Origin: Chloroflexota bacterium
GTDB taxonomy: Bacteria; Chloroflexota; Anaerolineae; J102
DNA length: 34,133 bases
Assembly (NCBI GenBank): GCA_024224665.1
Contig: JAAENG010000596.1
Location: 1-34,133 of the forward strand
Direction: 5' to 3'
The notes under the pieces were generated by a model, which saw only the letters and a list, made by a program, of their open reading frames with translations, ran no database searches and was not told where the DNA came from. Made by a program: the position numbers and the translations under genes. Below are positions 21,361 through 29,967 of the stretch, piece by piece. Numbering within the stretch: position 1 is the first letter of the stretch; each line of letters begins with the position of its first letter.

Positions 21361-22197
21361 ATGAACATGGACTGGCTACTCGATCCACTGCAATTCAATT
21401 TCATCATCCGGGCATTGCTCGCCGCACTGGTAGTCGGCATCGTTTGCTCGGTACTGGGCACTTATGTGGTGCTTCGAGGTATGGCGTTCTTCGGTGATGC
21501 GCTGGCCCACACCATATTGCCTGGTGTAGTGATCGCTTTTTTGTTAGGCTGGCCTCTCGCAATTGGCGCATTGATATTTGGTGTTCTCACGGCCGTGGGT
21601 ATCGGCGCCTTGACCGACCGTGGCACACTCAAAGAAGACACAGCTATCGGCGTTGTCTTTGCAGGGCTTTTTGCCCTGGGGATCGCTTTGTTATCTATGT
21701 CCGGAAACTACACGGTCGATCTGGCACACTTTCTGTTCGGCAATTTATTGGGCGTTTCGATCTCAGATCTTGTTGTAATTGTCATATTAGCGGCGATCGT
21801 TCTGCTCACGATCCTGTTATTCTACAAGGAATTTTTGCTGATCTCTTTCGACCCGGTGCTGGCCACGACCTTACGGATACCAACCACCTTGCTGCGCTAT
21901 CTGCTTCTGGTGCTCATTGCCATCACCATAGTCACCGCCCTGCAGGTGGTTGGCATTGCCCTGATGTTGGCGATGTTCGTCACTCCGGCAGCGACTGCCT
22001 CCCTGCTCACACGGCGCCTGCCTTCGATGATGGCTGTCGCTGCGGCCATCGGCGCCATCTCTGGTGTGGTGGGTGTGTACGCTTCCTTTTATCTGAATGT
22101 GGCGTCGGGGGCAGCCGTGGTATTGGTTGCATCTTTGATCTTCATATTTGTATTCCTATTTGCGCCCGGGCGGGGGTTCATCTGGCAACGACAGTAG
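21361..22197 (+). CDS. Metal (Zn/Mn-type) ABC transporter permease
   Basis: 'ALLAALVVGIVCSVLGTYVVLRGMAFFGDALAHTILPGVVIAFLLG', 'VVGIALMLAMFVTPAATASLLTRRLPSMM', ZnuB/TroC-like pattern with several TM segments. Confidence 0.9.
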   Translation: MNMDWLLDPLQFNFIIRALLAALVVGIVCSVLGTYVVLRGMAFFGDALAHTILPGVVIAFLLGWPLAIGALIFGVLTAVGIGALTDRGTLKEDTAIGVVFAGLFALGIALLSMSGNYTVDLAHFLFGNLLGVSISDLVVIVILAAIVLLTILLFYKEFLLISFDPVLATTLRIPTTLLRYLLLVLIAITIVTALQVVGIALMLAMFVTPAATASLLTRRLPSMMAVAAAIGAISGVVGVYASFYLNVASGAAVVLVASLIFIFVFLFAPGRGFIWQRQ

Positions 22198-22438
22198 GAG
22201 CGATAAATCATGCGGTTTTGCTGCGACCTCCCAGTGGGCAACACGTTTTGACATCTGGGCCTGTGAACGCTAGAATTTGTGCACTTTAGCACCAGTTCCA
22301 TATAGTTTTACTTGCATCCGTTTCGTCTCTCCTGAAAGGCCAAAAAACTGCCTCAATCGAGAGATGGTATTGGATACCGTGCCATATCCGGCACCGCAGC
22401 CGACTTAACCGAGACCCCGGAAAACACACGACATTTGC

Positions 22439-22466
22439 CGTGCCCCCTGTCCAGACTTGGGGCACG
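22439..22466 (+). promoter_or_regulatory. Stem-loop in the hppA 5' region
   Basis: cgtgcccc (22439-22446) / ggggcacg (22459-22466), perfect 8-bp stem, followed by tttgttg. Confidence 0.45.
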
Positions 22467-22577
22467 TTTGTTGTGCAACATGGACGCATGATCGAACTGG
22501 TACGACCTCAGCGATATTTTACTCGATATCTTATTGAGTATCCCATTGATTTATCTACTTTTAGGAGGAGTTACCCC

Positions 22578-24950
22578 ATGAAGTTGCGTGATTTTCTCAC
22601 TTCGTCACGGCTGGCCTTTGCAGTTGTGGCGTTGTTTGTGTTTGCGATGCTCTTGCCGCAATCGGCCGCGGCAGCAGGCGTCGCCCAGGAGTCGGCGCAT
22701 GAACCACTGCCCTGGTTGTGGTGGTTGGGTCCCATCGGCTCGATCATCGCCTTGATTTTTGCCCTCATCTTTTACCGCAATGTGATGTCTGTGGATGAAG
22801 GGACACCCCGCATGATCGAGATCGCACAAGCTGTGCGCGATGGCGCCTCGGCCTATCTTTCCAGCCAGTACAAGGTCGTTGCCATTGTCTTCGCAGCCTT
22901 GTTCGTCCTGTTTTTGATCTTGGCCTACGGCCCTGAAGTGCAGAACAAGGTCATCCCCTTCGCTTTCTTGACGGGTGGATTCTTCTCTGCGCTCTGTGGT
23001 TTCTTTGGTATGAAAACCGCGACAAACGCATCGGCTCGCACCACCAATGCTGCCCGCCAGGGCCTGAATGGTGGCCTGCGCGTCGCCTTCCGTGCCGGTG
23101 CAGTCATGGGCCTGGTCGTCGTCGGCTTCGCATTGCTGGATATCTCGATCTGGTTCCTGATCCTCTACTACCTGTTCCCCGTCGAATTCTATGGGGGTGC
23201 ACTTAGCCCCCTGCCGCAGATTACCGTCATTATGCTTAGCTTCGGCATGGGCGCCTCGACCTACGCTCTCTTCGCTCGTGTCGGGGGTGGCATCTACACC
23301 AAAGCAGCTGACGTAGGCGCTGATCTCGTCGGCAAAGTCGAAGCCGGTATCCCCGAAGATGACCCCCGCAACCCCGCAACCATCGCCGATAACGTCGGCG
23401 ACAATGTCGGTGATGTGGCCGGTATGGGGGCGGACCTCTATGAATCTTACGCCGGATCTATTTTGGCGACAGCGGCATTGGGCGTGGCTGCAGTCGGCGT
23501 GGCCGGCGAAGCCTTCCGAGGAGCCGATTCCCTGATCGGCATGCAGTTGCGGTATCTATCTGCACCCTTGGCCCTGGCGGGTATCGGCGTGGTGTTATCC
23601 ATTATTGGCATCTACATGGTCCGCACCAAAGAAGGGGCCTCGATGGCCGAATTGATGGGCTCGCTCTCGCTGGGTGTGAATGCCAGTTCAGTCGGTATCG
23701 CTGTCGTGGCCCTTCCCATCCTCTATCTTTTGGAACTTCCCAACTGGTGGCAGGTATGGATTGCGGTGGTAACAGGTCTTGCCGTCGGTATCGTCATCGG
23801 CAAATCAACTGAGTATTACACATCCTACGCCTTTAAACCGACCCAAGGGATCTCCGACCAGGCCGACACAGGCCCTGCCACCGTCATCATCGACGGTCTG
23901 GCCGTGGGCATGAACTCGACCATGATCCCGGTGTTGGCTATTGCTGTCGGTATTTTCGTTAGCTTCTACATCGTGGGTGGTGGCGCTAACACCTTGATGG
24001 GTTTGTTCGGTGTCGGCATTGCAGCCGTCGGTATGCTTTCGACGCTGGGTATCACGCTGGCTACCGATGCTTATGGCCCCATTGCCGATAACGCCGGTGG
24101 TAACGCCGAAATGGCCGGTTTGCCCCCTGAGGTTCGCCAACGCACCGACCAGTTGGATGCGCTCGGTAACACCACTGCCGCCACAGGTAAAGGCTTTGCT
24201 ATCGGCTCCGCTGCCCTGACTGCTCTGGCACTGCTGGCAGCCTATATGGAAGAAATCCGCTTTAGTCTCGTGTACCTGCAAGGCATCGAAACTGTTATCG
24301 TAGCCGGCCAAACTATTCCTGTCGAAGAACTGACTATGGATCAGTTCATGACCTATTACGACGTCACACTGCTGAATCCCAATGTGCTGATCGGTGTTTT
24401 CCTTGGCGCAGTCACCGCCTTCTTCTTCTCGGCAATGACGATGAAAGCTGTCGGCCGTGCCGCGGGTGATATGGTGCAGGAAGTGCGGCGCCAGTTCAAG
24501 GCCAAGCCAGGCATCCTCAAAGGGGAAGATACGCCCGACTATGCCCGTTGCGTGGAGATCAGCACAAAATCAGCGCAACGAGAGATGGTCGCTCCGGCTT
24601 TACTGGGCATCATCGTGCCGGTTGCCGTTGGCCTCGCCTTTGGTGTTGCCGGTGTCTTGGGTTTGCTGGTGGGCGCCCTCACAGCCGGTTTTGCCCTGGC
24701 CGTCATGATGGCCAACTCGGGCGGCGCCTGGGATAACGCCAAGAAATATATCGAAGATGGCGCCCATGGCGGCAAGGGCTCTGAAGCCCACAAGGCCTCG
24801 GTCGTGGGCGATACCGTAGGCGATCCCTTCAAGGACACCTCTGGCCCCTCCCTCAACATCTTGATCAAATTGATGTCGATGGTGTCGGTTGTGTTTGCCG
24901 GTGTGGTTGCTGCAGTTGGTGTGGGTGGCCTACTGGGCGGTATTCTCTAA
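22578..24950 (+). CDS. hppA: Membrane-bound ion-translocating pyrophosphatase
   Basis: 'GGGIYTKAADVGADLVGKVEAGIPEDDPRNPATIADNVGDNVGDVAGMGADLYESY', 'DALGNTTAATGKGFAIGSAALT', 'MANSGGAWDNAKKYIEDG...VVGDTVGDPFKDTSGPSLNILIKLM'. ATG 22578 has an aggagg RBS. Confidence 0.96.
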   Translation: MKLRDFLTSSRLAFAVVALFVFAMLLPQSAAAAGVAQESAHEPLPWLWWLGPIGSIIALIFALIFYRNVMSVDEGTPRMIEIAQAVRDGASAYLSSQYKVVAIVFAALFVLFLILAYGPEVQNKVIPFAFLTGGFFSALCGFFGMKTATNASARTTNAARQGLNGGLRVAFRAGAVMGLVVVGFALLDISIWFLILYYLFPVEFYGGALSPLPQITVIMLSFGMGASTYALFARVGGGIYTKAADVGADLVGKVEAGIPEDDPRNPATIADNVGDNVGDVAGMGADLYESYAGSILATAALGVAAVGVAGEAFRGADSLIGMQLRYLSAPLALAGIGVVLSIIGIYMVRTKEGASMAELMGSLSLGVNASSVGIAVVALPILYLLELPNWWQVWIAVVTGLAVGIVIGKSTEYYTSYAFKPTQGISDQADTGPATVIIDGLAVGMNSTMIPVLAIAVGIFVSFYIVGGGANTLMGLFGVGIAAVGMLSTLGITLATDAYGPIADNAGGNAEMAGLPPEVRQRTDQLDALGNTTAATGKGFAIGSAALTALALLAAYMEEIRFSLVYLQGIETVIVAGQTIPVEELTMDQFMTYYDVTLLNPNVLIGVFLGAVTAFFFSAMTMKAVGRAAGDMVQEVRRQFKAKPGILKGEDTPDYARCVEISTKSAQREMVAPALLGIIVPVAVGLAFGVAGVLGLLVGALTAGFALAVMMANSGGAWDNAKKYIEDGAHGGKGSEAHKASVVGDTVGDPFKDTSGPSLNILIKLMSMVSVVFAGVVAAVGVGGLLGGIL

Positions 24951-24972
24951 ACTACACCTCTTTATTCTTGTG

Positions 24973-25016
24973 AAAAACGTCGCTCGGGCAATTGCTCGAG
25001 CGACGTTTTTGTTTTT
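24973..25016 (+). terminator. Rho-independent terminator after hppA
   Basis: aaaaacgtcgctcg (24973-24986) / cgagcgacgttttt (24997-25010), perfect 14 bp, followed by gttttt. Confidence 0.88.
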
Positions 25017-25024
25017 GCGAAATC

Positions 25025-25993
25025 TTAAGAAAATTCCGGGGCTAAAGCCTGTGCTGGCAGGATCGGACCAGAGCTTTCTTCACCATTGAGCATGCCCTGG
25101 ACATCCTCATGGCGCAACATTTTAACAAACTCGATCTGAGGGGCGATGGCAGGATGGATGTTGCTTTCCGCCATCCAGATAGTATGCGTCATGGTCACGT
25201 CTTCGATGGCAATGGCCTTTATCTTGCCCATTTGCATAAAGCGTGTGGCCGACACCCGCGGGACAAAACCGACGCCAATGCCCGCTTCGACGGCCATAAT
25301 AATAGCCTCTGAATTACCCAATTGCATGACCTGGTGTAATTCGCCGGCAGAGATATCAAGTGGGATCAGTGCCTGCATCATGGCCTGGTAGGTACCAGAA
25401 CTCTCTTCCCGCAAGATCAATCTCTCGTGTAACAGCTCATGTGCCTCGATAACATCGCGCTGGACCCAGGGGTGATCTATCGGCGCGATCAAGACAACCT
25501 CATCTTCCAAGAAGCGGTAGAATGTGACCTCCCCATGTTCGACCGGGGCACTGCTAAAAGCCACATGTACACTACGGGTGCGTAGTTGTTCTAAAACGCG
25601 GGTACGGGAGCCGACATTGATTGTCGCGCTCACGCCAGGATAGCGTTCGCAAAAGCGCGCCAACAACCTGGGCAGGATGTACTTGCCGGACGTCGTGCTA
25701 CAGCCCAGTATAAGATGTCCGACGATTTTACCGCTGAGGGAATGGGCCGTTTCTTCAAAGCGTTGCCCGCGCCTGATTAGATCGCTGGCCATGGGCAGCA
25801 GATAGGCGCCTGCCTCACTTAGAAAAACTCGACGACCCTGGCGATCAAAGAGTTTGACGCCCAATTGCCGTTCGAGTGATTGAATACGTTGGGTGACAGC
25901 AGGCTGGCTGAGATTGAGTTCCAGGGCGGCGGCAGAGAAATTCTCAAGGCGCGCTGCCGATACAAAGACTTCAAGACCTTGCCAATCGAGCAT
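25025..25993 (-). CDS. LysR family transcriptional regulator
   Basis: 'MLDWQGLEVFVSAARLENFSAAALELNLSQPAVTQRIQSLERQLGVKLFDRQGRRVFLSEAGAYLLPMA' HTH, then a substrate-binding domain. ORF track start is 26044. Confidence 0.93.
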   Translation of the reverse strand: MLDWQGLEVFVSAARLENFSAAALELNLSQPAVTQRIQSLERQLGVKLFDRQGRRVFLSEAGAYLLPMASDLIRRGQRFEETAHSLSGKIVGHLILGCSTTSGKYILPRLLARFCERYPGVSATINVGSRTRVLEQLRTRSVHVAFSSAPVEHGEVTFYRFLEDEVVLIAPIDHPWVQRDVIEAHELLHERLILREESSGTYQAMMQALIPLDISAGELHQVMQLGNSEAIIMAVEAGIGVGFVPRVSATRFMQMGKIKAIAIEDVTMTHTIWMAESNIHPAIAPQIEFVKMLRHEDVQGMLNGEESSGPILPAQALAPEFS

Positions 25994-26073
25994 GATGGGT
26001 ACTCCGCTGTGAAATGAGGGGGTGACTTCGAGGTATTGGTGCATGCCGAAAGTCGCATATTGGTGCTGCTTAA

Positions 26074-26113
26074 CTAAGTCAATAATAACTTCGAATAAAT
26101 AACAATGACTTAG
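26074..26113. promoter_or_regulatory. Candidate regulator operator: CTAAGTCA-N24-TGACTTAG
   Basis: Perfect 8-bp inverted repeat (26074-26081 / 26106-26113) in the divergent lysR / rhodanese intergenic region; 32 bp centre to centre. Confidence 0.4.
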
Positions 26114-26230
26114 ATCATATCCAAACCATAATCAAACCTTATATACTTGTGACAGATGCAACAACATTCGAACACACGCGCTTTTGCGCGGCAAAAACAC
26201 TCACTCTTTGTAGAGGAGAATCTGAATCAC

Positions 26231-28315
26231 ATGAATACACGAAAAGTTTTAACACTCCTGATTGTGGTCTTGTTGGCCGCTGTTATGGTCAGTTGTGGTG
26301 GTGGAGAACCTGAACCGACCGCTACACCTGTTCCTCCTACTGCCACCGAGGTCCCACCGACGCCGACGCCGATCCCACCGACGCCGACGCCGGAGCCACC
26401 GACGCCGACGCCTGTTCCTCCCACGCCGACGCCTGTTCCTCCCACGCCGACACCTGTTCCCCCCACACCTGAGCCCGTAGCTGAGGCCGTCGACGCCTTC
26501 GAGGTTGTACGCCAGGCCGCTGAGGACTATGTCACCTCAGATGCCAAACCGGTTATGTCTGCTGAAGCCCTGTTCGAGAACCTGAACGATGGTGATCCCG
26601 ACAACGATCCCTTCATCATCTCGGTGCGTTCTCCTGAGCACTACGCCCTGGGCCACATTCCCGGCGCCATTAACATCCCCTGGAAAACCATTGCCAAGCC
26701 CGAGAACCTGGCGAAGATCCCCACGGATCGTCCCGTTGTCACCTATTGCTATACCGGCCACACCGGCCAGGTGGCGGCTACATCGCTGGCACTACTTGGC
26801 TACGATGTCATTAACCTCAAATTCGGCATGATGGGCTGGACTCAGGATGACGAAGTGCTGGCCACTGCTCGTTACAACCCTGAGACATCACCAGACTATC
26901 CTGTAGAAACGGAAGCCAACGAAGCGACCGAGACCTACGACCTCCCAGAATTGGCGATAGATACTGAACTACCGGACGACATCGTGCGCGCCGCCATCGA
27001 CGCCTATCTTTCCTCTGATGCCAAGCCCGTGACCACAGCAGAAGCGGTGTTCGAGAACCTGAACGATGGTGATTCTGACAACGATCCAGTCATCGTTTCT
27101 GTCCGTGGTCCCGACGATTACGGCAAGGGCCACCTCCCTGGCGCTATCAATATCCCTTGGAAGACCATCGCCGATCCCGAGAACCTGGCTAAGCTACCCA
27201 GCGACCAACCCATTGTCGTGTACTGCTACACCGGCCACACCGGTCAGCTCGCCAACACGGTCCTTTCTGTCCTCGGTTACGACGCCATCAATATGAAGTA
27301 CGGGATGATGGGCTGGACCCAGGATGATGACGTGCTGGCTACCACACGCTATAACCCCGCTACGTCGCCCGATTATCCGGTTGTTACCGACGATGCAGCG
27401 ATGAGTGCCGAGGCAGAAGTAACCAATGTCTTCGAAGATGTGCGCCAGGCGGCCGAGGATTATCTTGGCTCTGATAAAGCTCCCGTAACCAGCGCCAGTG
27501 CTCTGTTCGAGAACCTGAACGATGGTGATCCTGACAACGATCCCTTTATCCTCTCTGTGCGTGCCCCTGACGCCTACGAAATCGGACACATTCCCGGTGC
27601 GGTCAATATCCCCTGGAAGCAAATCGCTAAACCCGAAAGCTTGGCCCAACTGCCCAGCGACCAACCCATTGCTGTGTACTGCTACACTGGCCATACCGGC
27701 CAGTTGGCGACCACGGCCTTGAATCTCATGGGGTACGACGCCGTCAATCTGAAATACGGCATGATGGGCTGGACCGATGATCCCGAGGTGCTGGCAACCA
27801 AAGCCTACGATCCCGCCACGGGCGCCGACTATCCAGTCGAGACGGAAGTCAACGAAGCGACTGAGACCTACGACTATCCTGAAGTAGTCGCAGAAGATGT
27901 TCGCGCCGCCATCGATGGTTGGATCAATGGCGAAGATACAGTTGCCGTAACACCTTCCTCTGCCATTTTCGAGAACCTGAACGATGGTGATCCCGACAAT
28001 GATCCTGTCATCCTCTCGGTGCGTGCACCCGACCACTATGCAGTCGGCCACGTGCCCGGCGCTATCAATATCCCCTGGAAAACGATCGCCGATCCCGCCA
28101 ATCTGACAAAATTACCTACTGATGAACCCATCGCAGTGTACTGCTACACCGGCCACACAGGCCAGGTCGCAACTACCATTCTCGGTTCACTCGGCTACGA
28201 TGTCACCAACATGAAATTCGGGATGATGGGATGGACGCTCGACGACGAAGTACTCGGTACCGAACGTTTTGATCCCGCCAATGTCCCCGGCTACCCCACC
28301 GAAAGTGGCTCATAA
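26231..28315 (+). CDS. Lipoprotein with a Pro/Thr linker and four tandem rhodanese domains
   Basis: [25 protein letters not shown] (lipobox VSC), [12 protein letters not shown] linker, four copies of '[33 protein letters not shown]......P...YCYTGHTGQ'. Start ATG 26231 with gaggagaa upstream. Confidence 0.95.
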   Translation: MNTRKVLTLLIVVLLAAVMVSCGGGEPEPTATPVPPTATEVPPTPTPIPPTPTPEPPTPTPVPPTPTPVPPTPTPVPPTPEPVAEAVDAFEVVRQAAEDYVTSDAKPVMSAEALFENLNDGDPDNDPFIISVRSPEHYALGHIPGAINIPWKTIAKPENLAKIPTDRPVVTYCYTGHTGQVAATSLALLGYDVINLKFGMMGWTQDDEVLATARYNPETSPDYPVETEANEATETYDLPELAIDTELPDDIVRAAIDAYLSSDAKPVTTAEAVFENLNDGDSDNDPVIVSVRGPDDYGKGHLPGAINIPWKTIADPENLAKLPSDQPIVVYCYTGHTGQLANTVLSVLGYDAINMKYGMMGWTQDDDVLATTRYNPATSPDYPVVTDDAAMSAEAEVTNVFEDVRQAAEDYLGSDKAPVTSASALFENLNDGDPDNDPFILSVRAPDAYEIGHIPGAVNIPWKQIAKPESLAQLPSDQPIAVYCYTGHTGQLATTALNLMGYDAVNLKYGMMGWTDDPEVLATKAYDPATGADYPVETEVNEATETYDYPEVVAEDVRAAIDGWINGEDTVAVTPSSAIFENLNDGDPDNDPVILSVRAPDHYAVGHVPGAINIPWKTIADPANLTKLPTDEPIAVYCYTGHTGQVATTILGSLGYDVTNMKFGMMGWTLDDEVLGTERFDPANVPGYPTESGS

Positions 28316-28340
28316 ACCCAACCGCTAGCTTGTATCTCTG

Positions 28341-28372
28341 CCTGCCTCGCCGGTTTCGACCGGCGGGGCAGG
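28341..28372 (+). promoter_or_regulatory. Intercistronic stem-loop with UUCG tetraloop
   Basis: cctgcctcgccggt-ttcg-accggcggggcagg: 14-bp stem with one T/G wobble, between the rhodanese and cytochrome genes; no T-tract. Confidence 0.75.
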
Positions 28373-28402
28373 TGAACTCGTTTGACGAAAAGGAGCCGGC
28401 CT

Positions 28403-29932
28403 ATGGGTAGTTCTCCAAAATCCTGGTTTAGAAATCCCTGGTGGTGGTTGGTGGCGGTGCTCGTTCTGGCGCCGGCCTTAGTGCTCATCAGCCGCCCGGC
28501 AGCGTCGTCGCCAGAACCGGCGGTGGTGTCCATCACAGATGTTGTCGCTTCGGCAGTTGCTGCAGACGCCGAGCAAACGCAATCAGAGCGTTCTCAATCA
28601 GCATCCACCACGAATCAAAACCAAACAGATCAAGATGAAACCGTCAGCCAATCTGCGGACGTACCATCCTCTGACAATTGCGTCGCCTGCCATACCGACG
28701 AAGAGAAGCTCAAAGCTATCGCCGAAGAACCCGAAGAAGTCCATTCGGAAGAAGCCTCGGGTGAGGGGTGAGCGGGTGAGCTACCTCCGTTGGAGGTATG
28801 GGAGAAAGTCTTAATCGATAGCAAAAAATATTTGGAAGAAGATGTGCACGCCCAGGTCGGTTGTATCGAATGTCATGGCGGCACAAGCGACACTGATGAC
28901 AAAGAATTGGCACACGAAGGTGTTGTCGCCAAAGTCAGCGCCGATCCTATGAAAGCCTGCGGCAGTTGCCACATAGATTACGCCGTCAAGTCACAGAGCA
29001 ATATCCATCGCCTGCAGACCGGTTACCAGGATGTGTTAAGCAACCGTGGTGGTGATTTCACCGATCCCACCTTTGTCACTGCCTACAACAATCACTGCAC
29101 CTCCTGCCATGCCGATTGCGGCGACTGTCACATCAGCCGGCCCTCCGGCCTGGGTGGGGGCTTGATTTCCGGCCATAAAGTCAAGAAGATCGCATCGGTG
29201 TGGCTGACTTGCGGCGGCTGCCATAGCGCCCGAATCGCCGACGATTACCGCGGCAATCATGAGGGTATTCCTGGTGATGTACATTGGGCGAAACAGGGCA
29301 TGGTCTGCACCAAGTGTCATAACTCAGAAGATTACCACGCGCCCAGCCACGGCACCCGCTACGACGGCGCCCAAAGCCCCTCCTGCGAAGATTGCCACGA
29401 GGATATCCGTAGCGCAGCCGGCGCCATCGAACAGCACGATGACGAGCATCTTGACAAGCTCGCCTGTCAGACCTGCCATGCGGCCGGAGCATACAAGAGT
29501 TGTTTTGGTTGCCATACCGGCATCGACTCCAAGGACATCAAATTCTACAGCACCGAACCCTCGCAGATGACCTTTAAGATCGGACTCAACCCCAATCAGA
29601 GCGAGGAGAGACCTTGGGACTATGTGCTGCTTCGCCACTCACCAGGCAATCCCGAACTCTTCGATTTCTATGGTGAAAATCTGCTGCCTGACTTCGATGC
29701 TCTGCCGACCTGGAAGTACACCACCCCGCACAACACCCAGCGCAATACACCACAGAATGAGACCTGTAACGCCTGCCACGGCCAAGATGAATTATTCCTC
29801 CTCGAAGAGGATGTCGATCCTGCCCTGCGTGCAGCCAACGAGAGGGTGATCGTGCCCGAAGATCGGGTTCCCGGCTACCTGTCCGATCAACCTGCGCCTG
29901 GCGTGAGCGAGGAAGAGGAGGGTGGAACATAA
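28403..29932 (+). CDS. 11-heme c-type cytochrome interrupted by an in-frame UGA (28769-28771)
   Basis: ORF-track entries 28382-28771 and 28790-29932 are in the same frame, separated by one TGA and six sense codons. First part: membrane anchor plus CVACH. Second part: CIECH, CGSCH, CTSCH, CGDCH, CGGCH, CTKCH, CEDCH, CQTCH, CFGCH, CNACH. ATG 28403 has an aaggag RBS; the second part has no evident RBS or signal peptide. Confidence 0.8.
28782..28798 (+). promoter_or_regulatory. Stem-loop just downstream of the in-frame UGA (candidate SECIS-like element)
   Basis: tacctcc-gtt-ggaggta: perfect 7-bp stem, GUU loop; 17 nt between UGA and the loop. Confidence 0.4.
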
Positions 29933-29967
29933 TGAGTCGTGAGTGTAATTTAAATGTTCAAGGGGTA

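Noticed and set aside
22280-22440. Riboswitch in the hppA leader
   Set aside because: Compared by eye with remembered cobalamin, SAM, c-di-GMP, c-di-AMP, fluoride and M-box consensus sequences; no convincing match.
26227-26466. Gly/Val-rich minus-strand ORF (GVGVGGTG repeats)
   Set aside because: Antisense of the Pro/Thr linker of the rhodanese lipoprotein.
27194-28051. 285-aa minus-strand ORF
   Set aside because: Antisense shadow of the rhodanese repeats; its internal repetition mirrors the sense strand.
28790-29932. Independent cytochrome gene starting at 28790
   Set aside because: TTG start without RBS or signal peptide, in the same frame as the upstream ORF across a single TGA; better read as one interrupted gene.
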